Below, one piece after another: positions 48,307-57,708 of a stretch of DNA of 64,000 nucleotides (position 1 is its first letter; every line of letters starts with the position of its first letter). The notes beneath the pieces are model-generated. The model worked only from the letters and a program-made list of their open reading frames with translations. It searched no databases and was not told the DNA's origin. The translations under genes were made by a program, and so were the position numbers. Source of the DNA: Massilia sp. PDC64 (GTDB lineage Bacteria; Pseudomonadota; Gammaproteobacteria; Burkholderiales; Burkholderiaceae_D). The stretch is from assembly GCF_900101265.1 (NCBI RefSeq), contig NZ_FMZS01000008.1, positions 62,001 to 126,000 of the forward strand, in the 5' to 3' direction.

Positions 48307-49524
48307 ATGACCACACTGGTTTCTTCCCAGAGTTCACGCCGGGTCGACATGAATCCGAAACCGCTCGGCGTCTCCCTGTTGCTCATCATCCTCGGCGCCT
48401 GGTACCTGGCGCAGACCGTCGGTGCGAAACACGCCGCGCTGTTCGTCGTCGGTGCGCTGCTCGGCCTCGCGCTGTACCACGCCGCGTTCGGCTTCACGTC
48501 CGCGTGGCGCGTCTTCATCGCGGATGGCCGCGGCGCCGGCCTGCGTGCGCAAATGATCATGCTCGCCGTCGGCGTCGCGCTGTTCTTCCCGGCGTTGTCC
48601 GCCGGTACCCTGTTCGGCAATCCCGTCACGGGTCTCGTGTCGCCCGCGGGCACGTCCGTCATCGTCGGCGCGTTCATGTTCGGCATCGGCATGCAGTTGG
48701 GCGGCGGTTGCGCGTCCGGCACGCTGTACACGGTCGGCGGCGGCAGCACGCGCATGATCGTGACCCTGCTCGCGTTCATCACGGGTTCCGTCATCGCCAC
48801 GGCGCACATGCCGTTCTGGACGTCGCTGCCGCAACTGAAACCGATCTCGCTCGTGAAGACGCTGGGCCTGGCCCCGGCGCTGCTGCTCAACTGGGCCGTG
48901 TTCGCGCTGATCGCGTTCGTCACCGTCGTCGTGGAAAAGCGCCGGCACGGCCGCCTCGTCGATCCGACCGTGCGGCCCGCGCACAAGTCGCCGTGGCTGC
49001 ACGGGCCGTGGCCGCTGGTGGCCGGTGCCATCGCGCTCGTCGTGCTGAACTTTGCGACGCTCGCGCTGTCCGGCCGGCCGTGGGGCGTGACGTCCGCGTT
49101 CGCGCTGTGGGGCGCCAAGGCCGCGCAGGCGATCGGCATCGACACGGCCAGCTGGACGTACTGGTCGACAAAGGCGAACGCCGCCGCGCTGGCCGCGCCC
49201 GTATCGCACGACATCACATCCGTGATGGACATCGGCATCGTGCTGGGCGCGATGCTGGCGGCGGCGCTGGCCGGCCGGTATGCGCCCGTGTGGCGCGTGC
49301 CGCTGCGCTCGCTGATCGCGGCCGTCGTCGGCGGGCTGATGCTGGGTTACGGCGCGCGTCTGGCGTACGGCTGCAACATCGGCGCCTACTTCAGCGGCAT
49401 CGTGTCCGGCAGCCTGCATGGCTGGCTGTGGCTCGTGGCCGCGTTCGCCGGTAACGTGTTCGGCACACGGCTGCGTCCGCTGTTCGGGCTCGAAGTCGAA
49501 CGGGTGAAGGCCAGCGGCTGCTGA
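48307..49524 (+). CDS. YeeE/YedE family transporter (putative thiosulfate or sulfur uptake)
   Basis: The 405-residue membrane protein has about ten segments and two related halves. Each half carries the cysteine-containing family motif: GIGMQLGGGCASGTLYTVGGG in the first, and GARLAYGCNIGAYFSGIVSG in the second. These cysteines line the path in thiosulfate-importing YeeE. No TsuB/TusA-like partner lies next to it. An ATG 14 codons downstream is an alternative start. Confidence 0.88.
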   Translation: MTTLVSSQSSRRVDMNPKPLGVSLLLIILGAWYLAQTVGAKHAALFVVGALLGLALYHAAFGFTSAWRVFIADGRGAGLRAQMIMLAVGVALFFPALSAGTLFGNPVTGLVSPAGTSVIVGAFMFGIGMQLGGGCASGTLYTVGGGSTRMIVTLLAFITGSVIATAHMPFWTSLPQLKPISLVKTLGLAPALLLNWAVFALIAFVTVVVEKRRHGRLVDPTVRPAHKSPWLHGPWPLVAGAIALVVLNFATLALSGRPWGVTSAFALWGAKAAQAIGIDTASWTYWSTKANAAALAAPVSHDITSVMDIGIVLGAMLAAALAGRYAPVWRVPLRSLIAAVVGGLMLGYGARLAYGCNIGAYFSGIVSGSLHGWLWLVAAFAGNVFGTRLRPLFGLEVERVKASGC

Positions 49525-49607
49525 GCCGCAAGTCGTGCGGGACGGATACGCATTCGTCCCGGCGTGCAGTATCATGCAGCCTCGGCCACATTCTCCCGGG
49601 GATGTTC

Positions 49608-50012
49608 ATGAATTTCAGCTTGCGCAGTAAACACCTTGTTTCGCAACATGTTGAAGTCGCGCTCGTCTACAAGGCCATGCTGGGCCTGGATGAAGCCATG
49701 GCCTACCTGGAGCGGGAAGGCGTCGCCCGCGACATCGCCGAGCGGGTCCTGCTGACCAACCGGAAACGCGGTCAGCCCGCGCCCACCCAAGCGTCGTTCT
49801 TCCGCTGCCGCCGCAAGAACCACGTGCACGACGCCGTCATCGAGGCCGCGCTCAAGATCGAAAAACGCTTCGGCACCGAGTACGCGCTCGCGCTGCTCCA
49901 GCAGGAGAGCGTGCCGGAGGCCGTCGTCGCGCGCGTCATCGCGCAGGGGCCGCGCCAGATCCGCAGCAAACGCCCCGTGGCCTCGGTCGTCGTCGGCGCC
50001 GCCGTCCCGTAA
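49608..50012 (+). CDS. conserved hypothetical protein
   Basis: No family was recognised for this 134-residue, mostly helical and basic protein. It shows two weakly similar helix blocks: VYKAMLGLDEAMAYLEREGV then IAERVL, and ALALLQQESV then AVVARVI. Each ends in a basic stretch (NRKRG, RSKRP), and there is an arginine-rich FRCRRKNH between them. This suggests a duplicated helical unit that might bind nucleic acid, but nothing establishes that. GGGG lies six bases before the ATG at 49608; an ATG two codons upstream is possible. Confidence 0.6.
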   Translation: MNFSLRSKHLVSQHVEVALVYKAMLGLDEAMAYLEREGVARDIAERVLLTNRKRGQPAPTQASFFRCRRKNHVHDAVIEAALKIEKRFGTEYALALLQQESVPEAVVARVIAQGPRQIRSKRPVASVVVGAAVP

Positions 50013-50093
50013 ACACGGGCGAAACGGCCGATGCGGCCTCTGCAAGGTTCGCGCATCCGGCCTACAATCGATCCTTTGCCGTCAGGATCGAGC

Positions 50094-51479
50094 ATGCAAG
50101 CATCAGTCAATACAACACCTCTCGAACAGGACGGTTTACCGCCGGGGCCGCGTGCCTGGGCCATCCTCGCCCTCGCGCTCGGCGTGGGCATGTCGTCCCT
50201 CGATACCGCCATCGCCAACACCGCGCTGCCCGCGATGGCGCAGCAATTGCACGCCACGCCGGCCGACTCGGTGTGGATCGTGAATGCCTACCAGCTCGCG
50301 ATGGTCGCGACCCTGCTGCCGATCGCGGCGCTGGGCGAGACCATCGGCTACCGCCGCGTCTACGTGGCGGGCATGGCGCTGTTCACGGCGGCGTCGCTCG
50401 CGTGCGCGCTCGCGTGGTCGCTGCCCGTGCTGATCGTCGCCCGCCTGTTCCAGGGCCTGGGCGCGGCCGCCATCATGGGCGTCAACACGGCGCTGCTGCG
50501 CGCCACGTATCCGGCGCAACTGCAGGGACGCGGCTTTGGCACGAATGCCCTCGTCGTCGCGGTCGGCTTCGCGCTCGGACCGAGCCTCGCATCGATCATT
50601 CTTGCGGCGGCGTCGTGGCAATGGCTGTTCGGCATTAACGTGTTGCCGGGCATCGTCGCGTTCTTCATGGCGCGCAAGGTGCTGCCGGAGACGCGCCGCG
50701 CCACCCACCGCGTGGACGGGCTCGCCGGCTTCTACAACGTCGTCGCGTTTTCGATGGCCGTGCTGGCGCTGGGCGATGCGGCGCACCGCGTGGGCATGCA
50801 GACCCTGCTGCCGGAAGCCTTGATCGCGCTCGTGTTCTTCGGCCTGCTGCTGCGCCGCGAGCGCGGTCATCCGGCGCCGCTGCTGCCCGTCGACCTGTTC
50901 CGCCGTCCGTTGTTCGCGCTGTCGACCATCACGGCCATCTGCACCTTCGCCGCGCAGGCGCTCGCGTTCGTCGCGCTGCCGTTCTTTTTCGAGACCACGC
51001 TCGGCCGTTCGCCCGTCGAGACGGGCTTCCTGATGACGCCGTGGCCCGTGATGGTCGGCGTGATGGCGCCCGTGGCCGGACGATTGAGCGACCGGTATGC
51101 GCCGGGGCTGCTGGGCGGCATCGGCCTGTTGATCCTCGCGGCCGGCCTCGTCACGATGATGAGCCTGCCCGCGTCGCCGTCCGCCCTCGACATCGGCTGG
51201 CGCATGGCCGTGTGCGGCATCGGCTTCGGCTTTTTCCAGGCCCCGAACGTGAAGGCGATCATGGGCAGTGCGCCGGCCTCGCGCGCCGGCAGCGCGAGTG
51301 GCATGGTCGCCACCGCGCGCCTGACGGGTCAGGCGACGGGCGCCGCCCTCGTGGCGTTCTGCCTTACCATCTCCCACGTGCGCGGACCGTGGTTCGCGCT
51401 CGGCATCGCCGCCGCGTTCTCGTTCGCGGCCAGCGTGGCCAGTTTTTCACGCCTCGTCGTTGCGGCGCCTGCCGTGTGA
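50094..51479 (+). CDS. MFS transporter, DHA2-like
   Basis: The 461-residue protein has about fourteen hydrophobic segments and the start SSLDTAIANTALPAMAQQL of drug:proton antiporters, followed by ARLFQGLGAAAIMGVNTALL. It ends 25 bases before the tartrate dehydrogenase-like gene and may be co-transcribed with it. It might therefore carry an organic acid rather than a drug. The ATG at 50094 is preceded by AGGATCGAG. Confidence 0.87.
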   Translation: MQASVNTTPLEQDGLPPGPRAWAILALALGVGMSSLDTAIANTALPAMAQQLHATPADSVWIVNAYQLAMVATLLPIAALGETIGYRRVYVAGMALFTAASLACALAWSLPVLIVARLFQGLGAAAIMGVNTALLRATYPAQLQGRGFGTNALVVAVGFALGPSLASIILAAASWQWLFGINVLPGIVAFFMARKVLPETRRATHRVDGLAGFYNVVAFSMAVLALGDAAHRVGMQTLLPEALIALVFFGLLLRRERGHPAPLLPVDLFRRPLFALSTITAICTFAAQALAFVALPFFFETTLGRSPVETGFLMTPWPVMVGVMAPVAGRLSDRYAPGLLGGIGLLILAAGLVTMMSLPASPSALDIGWRMAVCGIGFGFFQAPNVKAIMGSAPASRAGSASGMVATARLTGQATGAALVAFCLTISHVRGPWFALGIAAAFSFAASVASFSRLVVAAPAV

Positions 51480-51504
51480 GCTTCACTCTTCAAGAAAGAA
51501 CCAG

Positions 51505-52599
51505 ATGACACGACGTTTCAGGATCGCCGCCATCGCCGGCGACGGTATCGGCAAGGAAGTCCTGCCGGAAGGCCTCAAGGTATTGGCGGCCGCGGCCGAG
51601 CGTTTTGGCCTGCAGCTCGAGTTCACGCATTTCCCGTGGGCCAGCTGCGACTGGTATATCCAGCACGGCGAGATGATGCCGCCCGACTGGAAAGAACAAT
51701 TGTCCAGCATGGACGCCATCTATTTCGGCGCCGTCGGCTGGCCCGCGCTGGTGCCGGACCACATCTCGCTGTGGGGCTCGCTGCTCAAGTTCCGGCGCGA
51801 ATTCGACCAGTACATCAACCTGCGTCCCGTCCGCCTGTTCGAGGGCGTGCCGTGCCCGCTGGCCGGCCGCAAGCCGGGCGACATCGACTTCTTCGTCGTG
51901 CGCGAAAACACGGAAGGCGAGTACACGAACCTGGGCGGCGTGATGTTCCCGGGCACGGAGCGCGAGATGGTGATCCAGGAATCCGTGTTCACGCGCCACG
52001 GCACGGACCGCGTGCTGCGCTACGCCTTCGAACTCGCGAACGCGCGTCGTCGCCGGCACCTGACCGTCGCGACCAAATCCAACGGCATCGCCATCAGCAT
52101 GCCGTGGTGGGACGGCCGCGCGGACGCCATCCACGCCGACTACCCGCAGGTCACCGTCGACAAGCAGCACATCGACATCCTGACGGCCCGCTTCGTGCTG
52201 CAGCCGGACCGCTTCGACGTCGTCGTCGCGTCGAACCTGTTCGGCGACATCCTGTCCGACCTCGGCCCGGCCTGCACCGGCACGATCGGCCTGGCGCCGT
52301 CCGGCAACCTGAACCCGGACCGCACGTTCCCGTCGCTGTTCGAACCCGTGCACGGCTCCGCGCCGGACATCGCGGGCAAGGGCATCGCCAACCCCATCGC
52401 GATGATCTGGTCGGGCGCGATGATGCTGGCGTTCCTCGCGGCCGGCCCCGACGCGGACCCGCGCTGCGGCGCGGCGCACGACGCCATCCTGGCCGCCATC
52501 GAGGACGTGCTGCGCGAAGGGCCCCGGACGGGCGACCTGGGCGGCACGGCGACGACGGTCGAGGTGGGCGACGCCATCGCGGCGCGCGTGCGCGGCTGA
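51505..52599 (+). CDS. tartrate/D-malate dehydrogenase-type oxidative decarboxylase
   Basis: This 364-residue member of the isopropylmalate/isocitrate dehydrogenase family resembles tartrate dehydrogenase/D-malate dehydrogenase. Visible features are GDGIGKEVLPEG at the start, FVVRENTEGEYTNLGG with the substrate-binding region, the metal aspartates in NLFGDILSDLGP, and the NAD site with FEPVHGSAPDIAGKGIANP. It should oxidise and decarboxylate a 2-hydroxy acid with NAD. It follows an MFS transporter closely. Confidence 0.88.
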   Translation: MTRRFRIAAIAGDGIGKEVLPEGLKVLAAAAERFGLQLEFTHFPWASCDWYIQHGEMMPPDWKEQLSSMDAIYFGAVGWPALVPDHISLWGSLLKFRREFDQYINLRPVRLFEGVPCPLAGRKPGDIDFFVVRENTEGEYTNLGGVMFPGTEREMVIQESVFTRHGTDRVLRYAFELANARRRRHLTVATKSNGIAISMPWWDGRADAIHADYPQVTVDKQHIDILTARFVLQPDRFDVVVASNLFGDILSDLGPACTGTIGLAPSGNLNPDRTFPSLFEPVHGSAPDIAGKGIANPIAMIWSGAMMLAFLAAGPDADPRCGAAHDAILAAIEDVLREGPRTGDLGGTATTVEVGDAIAARVRG

Positions 52600-52636
52600 T
52601 GCTTTAAACGGGCGTGGCCGCCCCGATATCGGTCAC

Positions 52637-52978
52637 ATGGCGCGCCGCTCCCGTATCCCCGACGATTTCCATTTTCCCCAGCCGGTCCCGGCGGACAGTC
52701 CGTGTCCGCTGTGCGGCCGGCCGCTCGGTACGGTCAACATCGACCGGCATCACCTGATTCCCAAGTCGCTGAAGGGCAGGGAGCAATTCCCGATCCATAA
52801 GATCTGCCACCGCAAGATCCACGCGACGTTTTCCGAGCGTGAGTTGCTGCGCGCGTATCACACGTGGGAGGCGCTACGCGGGAATGACGATATCCGGGCC
52901 TTTATCGACTGGGTGGCGAAGAAGCCGCCGGAGTTTTATGCGCGGACGTTCACGTCGAACAAAAAGAAGAACCGCTGA
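52637..52978 (+). CDS. HNH-like zinc-finger protein
   Basis: The 113-residue protein has a CPLCGRP pair of cysteines, the HNH-type core DRHHLIPKSLKG, and a second metal site CHRKIHATF. It is therefore built like a small HNH nuclease. The final helical part (FIDWVAKKPPEFYARTF) ends in a lysine run. It is a stand-alone gene with no DNA-modification or phage gene beside it. Nuclease activity is inferred from the motif alone. Confidence 0.75.
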   Translation: MARRSRIPDDFHFPQPVPADSPCPLCGRPLGTVNIDRHHLIPKSLKGREQFPIHKICHRKIHATFSERELLRAYHTWEALRGNDDIRAFIDWVAKKPPEFYARTFTSNKKKNR

Positions 52979-53123
52979 GTGTCATCTTGCCATTATCAGG
53001 ATGGCATCGCTTATGTCGCACGATTGAATCGAACCTCACCCCTGTCGTGCTTGGTGTAAAATCGGAACTTACTTTTTTGCAATTCTGGTTCCATTTTCCC
53101 ATGTCGACTCCCCCGCAGTTGCA

Positions 53124-54734
53124 ATGAACCAAGAAGATTCGAACGCCTGCTCGGTTCTCCTGATCGATGACGAACCCTTTGCCGAGGACATCATTTCCCA
53201 CGGCATGAAGGGGTGCGCCTCGTACGCGCTGCGCTATGCCCGCGATCCGGCGATGGCGGTCGAGCTGGCGAAGGAAATCAATGCGACGGTCGTGCTCGTC
53301 GACTTGCGCATGCCCGAGATCGACGGCTTCGAAGTCACCCGCCGCCTGCGCGCGGACAAGGACACGGAACACATTCCCGTCGTCCTGCTGTCGTCCGAGG
53401 AAGATCCAGAGATCAAGGCGAAAGCGTTCGCCATGGGCGCGAACGATTACCTGGTGAAATGGCCCGATCCGCGCGAACTCGTCGCGCGCGTGCGCTACCA
53501 CAGCGATGCCTGCATCGCCCGGCGCCAGCGCGATGCCGCGTTCGTGTCGCTGCGGCACAGCCAGGAGCAGCTGGCCGCCAGCCAGTCGGCGCTGCACCAG
53601 GCGCAGAAGATGGAGGCGATCGGCCAGCTGACGGGCGGCGTCGCGCACGATTTCAATAACGTCCTGCAGATCATCGGCGGCAACTTGCAGCTGCTGAAAC
53701 TGGTGGGCAACCTGAACGAGGCGGGCAAGGCGCGTGTCGACATGGCGCTGGCCGGCGTGGAGCGCGGGGCCAAGCTGTCGTCGCACCTGCTCGCCTTTGC
53801 CCGCCGCCAGCCGTTGCAGGCCGTCGTGATCAATCCGGGCCACCTGCTGCGCGAGATGGACGACATGATGCGCCGCGTGCTCGGTCCGCGCGCACGCGTC
53901 GTGACGGAAATCGCGGCCGGCCTGGGCAGCACGCTCGTCGACCCGAACCAGCTCAACAACGTGCTGCTGAACCTCGCGATCAATGCGCGCGATGCGATGG
54001 CGGGCAGCGGGACCCTGACGATCCGCGCGGCCAATGCCGGCCCGGACAGCGCGTTGCCGCCGGAAGTGCCGCGCGGCCATTATGTGCTGATCGAAGTGAC
54101 GGATACGGGCAAGGGCATGCCGCCCGAGGTGCTGGAACGCGCGTTCGAGCCGTTCTTCACGACCAAGCCGACAGGGCAGGGGACGGGCCTGGGACTGTCG
54201 ATGGCCTATGGCTTCGTCAAGCAGTCCGGCGGCGAGATTGTCCTGAAGAGCGAACCGGGCAAGGGCACCAGCGTGCGCATCTACCTGCCGCGCAGCGAGG
54301 CCGAACCGCAGCACACGGAACAGGCGCCGACGGCGCCGCTGCTGGGCGGCGTGGAGACGATCCTCGTCGTCGAGGACGAGGAAGACGTGCGCAGCACGAC
54401 GTGCGGCATCCTGTCCGCGCTGGGCTACAAGGTGCTGGAGGCGCCCGACGCGGCGAAGGCCGTGGAGATCGTCGAGAGCGGCCAGCACATCGACCTCGTG
54501 TTCACGGACGTGATCATGCCGGGGCCGGTGAGCAGCCTGCAACTGGGTGAAGTGGTGCGTGCGCGCCTGCCGCAGGCGCAGATTTTATATACGTCGGGGT
54601 ATGCGGAGGGCGTGCTGGCGCACGAAGGGAAGCTGGAGGCGTCCGTCAACCTGTTGCAGAAGCCGTACCACCCGGACGCGCTCAGCGCGCGCATCCGGCA
54701 TCTGCTGCGGCGCCGGCAGAGCGTGATGTCGTGA
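53124..54734 (+). CDS. receiver-kinase-receiver hybrid signalling protein
   Basis: This cytoplasmic protein has 536 residues. The order is: receiver (about 10-125, with LLIDDEP, VDLRMPEIDG and VLLSSEE), a short coiled coil, and HisKA with the acceptor in GGVAHDFNNVLQII near residue 175. Then come HATPase (NLAINARDAM, DTGKGMP, GTGLGLSMAYGF) and a second receiver (LVVEDEEDV, VFTDVIMPG, LQKPYHPD). It has no membrane segments or own sensor, so its input must come by phosphotransfer to the first receiver. Its stop codon abuts that of the convergent phytochrome response regulator without a gap. Confidence 0.93.
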   Translation: MNQEDSNACSVLLIDDEPFAEDIISHGMKGCASYALRYARDPAMAVELAKEINATVVLVDLRMPEIDGFEVTRRLRADKDTEHIPVVLLSSEEDPEIKAKAFAMGANDYLVKWPDPRELVARVRYHSDACIARRQRDAAFVSLRHSQEQLAASQSALHQAQKMEAIGQLTGGVAHDFNNVLQIIGGNLQLLKLVGNLNEAGKARVDMALAGVERGAKLSSHLLAFARRQPLQAVVINPGHLLREMDDMMRRVLGPRARVVTEIAAGLGSTLVDPNQLNNVLLNLAINARDAMAGSGTLTIRAANAGPDSALPPEVPRGHYVLIEVTDTGKGMPPEVLERAFEPFFTTKPTGQGTGLGLSMAYGFVKQSGGEIVLKSEPGKGTSVRIYLPRSEAEPQHTEQAPTAPLLGGVETILVVEDEEDVRSTTCGILSALGYKVLEAPDAAKAVEIVESGQHIDLVFTDVIMPGPVSSLQLGEVVRARLPQAQILYTSGYAEGVLAHEGKLEASVNLLQKPYHPDALSARIRHLLRRRQSVMS

Positions 54735-55193
54735 TTACTTGTTGGGCCTGACGTACCGCTGCGATCCCGGCGGCGGTTCGTTCAGCACGGCCCAGAAAAT
54801 GCCCAGGTCCGCGATCGCGCGCACGAATTCCGTGAAATCCACCGGCTTCACCACATAGGCATTCACGCCCAGCTCGTAGCTGCGCACGAGATCCTGTTCT
54901 TCCTTCGACGAGGTCAGCATGACGACCGGCAGGCTTTTCAGGCCGTCGGTCGTGCGGACGCTGCGCAGCACTTCGAGACCATCCACTTTCGGCAGCTTCA
55001 GGTCGAGCAGGACGACGGCCGGGTTGCCGGCCGGGCGCGACGCGTATTCGCCGCGGCGGTGCAGGTAGTCCAGCGCCTCGGCACCGTCGCGCACGACGAT
55101 GACCTGGTTGGCGAGCTGGCTCTTGGACAGCGCGATCAGCGTGAGCTCGAGATCGTTCGGGTTGTCTTCGACCAGCAGGATGGGCTTGAGCAT
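54735..55193 (-). CDS. single-domain response regulator of the phytochrome operon
   Basis: The 152-residue protein is a stand-alone receiver of the Rcp1 type that pairs with phytochrome kinases. It shows LLVEDNPNDLELT, the phospho-acceptor in VLLDLKLPKVDG, threonine in VMLTSSKEE and lysine in YVVKPVDFTEF, followed by LGIFWAVLNEPPP. It starts 21 bases after the bacteriophytochrome stop and is surely in the same operon. The output target is unknown. Confidence 0.92.
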   Translation of the reverse strand: MLKPILLVEDNPNDLELTLIALSKSQLANQVIVVRDGAEALDYLHRRGEYASRPAGNPAVVLLDLKLPKVDGLEVLRSVRTTDGLKSLPVVMLTSSKEEQDLVRSYELGVNAYVVKPVDFTEFVRAIADLGIFWAVLNEPPPGSQRYVRPNK

Positions 55194-55214
55194 GGTTTTT
55201 TTTTCGTAAAACGT

Positions 55215-57455
55215 TCAATGATTGGTCTGTTTGGGGAGCGCGAACGAGAACGTCGCGCCTTCGCCCTGCACGGAATCGGCCCACACGCGCCCGTTATGAC
55301 GCTCGACGATGCGCCGCACGTTCGCCAGGCCGATACCGGTCCCCTGGAAATCTTCCATCCGGTGCAGGCGCTGGAACACGCCGAACAGCTTGTGCACGTA
55401 TTCCATGTTGAAGCCGGCGCCGTTGTCCGCCACGTGGAACACCGTCTCGTCCGGATGGTCTTCGGCAAACACGCGGATCACGGCCGGATCGCGCTGGCCC
55501 GTGAACTTGACGGCGTTGGACAGCAGGTTGAACAGGGCCAGGTGCAGGAACGTCGGGTCGGCCCAGACTTCCGGCAGGGTGCCGATGTCCCACTCGATGT
55601 TACGGCCGCGCGTTTCCAGTGCCAGCTTGTCGAGGCAGGATGTGACGAGGTCGTTCATGTCGACCGTCGTCGGGCGCAGCGAGGCGCGGCCCATCTGCGA
55701 GAACGACAGCAGGTCGTCGACGAGCTTGCCGGCCAGGCGCGCCGCTTCCTTGATGTTCTTGAGGAAGCGCTGGCGCTGCTGGGCGTCCTCGCTGCCGGCC
55801 GATTCGAGCAGCAGATCCGCAAAGCCGACGATGTGGCGCAGCGGCGCGCGCAGGTCGTGCGACACGGAATACGAGAACGCTTCCAGTTCCTTGTTGGCGC
55901 GGCCCAGTTCCTCGGCCAGTTCTGCCATCTGTTCCGCGCGTTCGAGCGCGATGCCGAGAAGGGCGGTGCGGAATTCCAGCGCCATCTCGATCTCGCCCTG
56001 GTGCCACGGCTGGCTCGTGCCGAGGATGGTTTCGCGCCACGCCTCGAAGCTCGTGCGCGGCGACAGCTGCGTCGGCGCGCCCGGAGTGGGCACCTTCCCG
56101 TGCGGATTGCCCGCCCACTCGATCGTGTGCACGTACTCGGGGCGGAACCACAGCAGGTAGTGCTTGTGGATGCGCGAGATGGGCATCGCGAGCAGGCCGC
56201 TGGCGTTGCGCGTGAAGCGCTCTGCCGGCCGATACTGCGCGGACAGCTTATCCGTGTGGAACACGTCGCCGTGGTCGTGCAGGGTGAGCCAGTCGACGAG
56301 GGCGCCGATGTCTTCCTCCGCCGGCGTGTCGCCGTACGTGTGGATGCGGTCGTCCATCATGATCGCCACGCCCGACGCGCGCGCGAAGCGCAGCAGGTCG
56401 GGGAAGACGTTGGACAGATTCTCGATGAAGTCGCTGCCCTGCGTGAGGCCGGCCAGCATCGACACCATCGTGCGCCGCACCTCGAGGCGGAACTGCAGGT
56501 CGGCCGCGTCCTCGCGCGACTCGATGCACAGCGCGAGGATCTGGCCCAGCTGCTCGCACGCGGTGCGCTTTTCGAAGGCGACGGGGATCGGTTGCTCGTT
56601 GTGGCACGAGATCAGGCCCCACAGCTTGCCCTTGACCATCAGCGACACGGACATCGACGCGAGCGTGTTCATGTTGCGCATGTACTGCAGGTGCACCGGG
56701 GAGACGCTGCGCAGCGCAGCGAACGACAAATCGTTCGGCTGGCCCGTGACGGGATTCAGCGACGGCACGAGCGGGGCAGGCGTGTAGGTCGCATCCTGGA
56801 TCAGGCGGATGCGCGACAGCTTGTACAGCTCGCGCGCCTGCGCCGGGATGTCGGACGCGGGGAAGTGCTGCCCCATGTACGAGTGATAGCGTTCGTCGCG
56901 CGCTTCCGCCATCACGTGGCCATGGCCGTCCGCGTCGAACTGGTAGACGAGCACGCGCCCGAAGCCCGTCACGGAGCGGATGTGCTGGCACGCCAGGCTG
57001 GCCAGCGCTTCGATCCCGGTCGCGTCGTTCACCTTCAGCAGGAAGTCGCCGATCAGCGGGTACAGATGACGGAAATCCGCCGCTTCCGCGCGGTCGACGG
57101 CTTCGAATTCCGCGACGATGACGCCGTCCCATTTGTGGGCCAGCACGTCGAAGTGCTTGCCGTTGGCCGTCGTGATCGTCCCCACGTAGTACGGACGCGG
57201 GCCCAGGTCGGCCGCCAGGTCGGCAGCGATACGCTGCGCCGCAGCAGCGCCGACCAAGTCCGCCAGCGGATGCCCGACGGCGTCCGTCGCCCCGACGCCG
57301 GTCCAGTCGCCCACGTTGGCGCTCGCCTGCAGCACCGCCAGGTCGGGGGCGAGCGTGAGCAGGAACCCGTGCGGCTGGATGCTGCCGGGCGTGCGGATCG
57401 GTTCCTTGTCGCAGGTCGACAGGTCGAGGACGGGTACGGTGGCGGCCTGGGTCAT
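55215..57455 (-). CDS. bphP: bacteriophytochrome histidine kinase
   Basis: This red/far-red photoreceptor kinase has 746 residues. The order is PAS (1-120), GAF (about 140-310), PHY (about 320-490), HisKA and HATPase. The biliverdin-binding cysteine is at about residue 15 (DLSTCDKEPIRTPGSIQPHG). The GAF core motif reads FPASDIPAQAREL. The acceptor histidine is in SYSVSHDLRAPLRHIVGF, and ATP-binding motifs include NLLSNAVKF and GTGIGLANVRRIV. No heme oxygenase (bphO) gene is adjacent, so biliverdin must be made elsewhere. A start at 57545 is open but not family-like; the site before 57455 lacks a clear Shine-Dalgarno. Confidence 0.94.
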   Translation of the reverse strand: MTQAATVPVLDLSTCDKEPIRTPGSIQPHGFLLTLAPDLAVLQASANVGDWTGVGATDAVGHPLADLVGAAAAQRIAADLAADLGPRPYYVGTITTANGKHFDVLAHKWDGVIVAEFEAVDRAEAADFRHLYPLIGDFLLKVNDATGIEALASLACQHIRSVTGFGRVLVYQFDADGHGHVMAEARDERYHSYMGQHFPASDIPAQARELYKLSRIRLIQDATYTPAPLVPSLNPVTGQPNDLSFAALRSVSPVHLQYMRNMNTLASMSVSLMVKGKLWGLISCHNEQPIPVAFEKRTACEQLGQILALCIESREDAADLQFRLEVRRTMVSMLAGLTQGSDFIENLSNVFPDLLRFARASGVAIMMDDRIHTYGDTPAEEDIGALVDWLTLHDHGDVFHTDKLSAQYRPAERFTRNASGLLAMPISRIHKHYLLWFRPEYVHTIEWAGNPHGKVPTPGAPTQLSPRTSFEAWRETILGTSQPWHQGEIEMALEFRTALLGIALERAEQMAELAEELGRANKELEAFSYSVSHDLRAPLRHIVGFADLLLESAGSEDAQQRQRFLKNIKEAARLAGKLVDDLLSFSQMGRASLRPTTVDMNDLVTSCLDKLALETRGRNIEWDIGTLPEVWADPTFLHLALFNLLSNAVKFTGQRDPAVIRVFAEDHPDETVFHVADNGAGFNMEYVHKLFGVFQRLHRMEDFQGTGIGLANVRRIVERHNGRVWADSVQGEGATFSFALPKQTNH

Positions 57456-57631
57456 GGGTGGTAACAGCGTCTGAAACGTTGGGTTGCAAGTGCAGCATTT
57501 TACAATGAAAAGCTGAACGTCAATTCGGTATTCATACAACGACATCTCATCCGTCTGCGCGAATCCGGCAATTTATAGCGGTCAACGGTCCGGTTGTTCT
57601 CCGGTAAATGCGAAATTCGACGGCGGCCGTC

Positions 57632-57648
57632 ATTACCTGGCAGGTAAT
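57632..57648. promoter_or_regulatory. perfect palindrome upstream of the SnoaL/hydrolase/XRE operon
   Basis: ATTACCTG, one G, CAGGTAAT. The 8-bp arms sit 60 bases before the first gene, where an operator would lie. It may be the target of the XRE regulator encoded at the end of the operon. Confidence 0.5.
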
Positions 57649-57708
57649 CGCCGCGCCGCGCGCCGGGCGGCACACTGGCTTCATCGTCAACCACCGAAGG
57701 AGATCATC

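Noticed and set aside
57456..57545. Extended N-terminus of the bacteriophytochrome (start at 57545)
   Set aside because: The extra 30 residues are not phytochrome-like; the usual start is at 57455.
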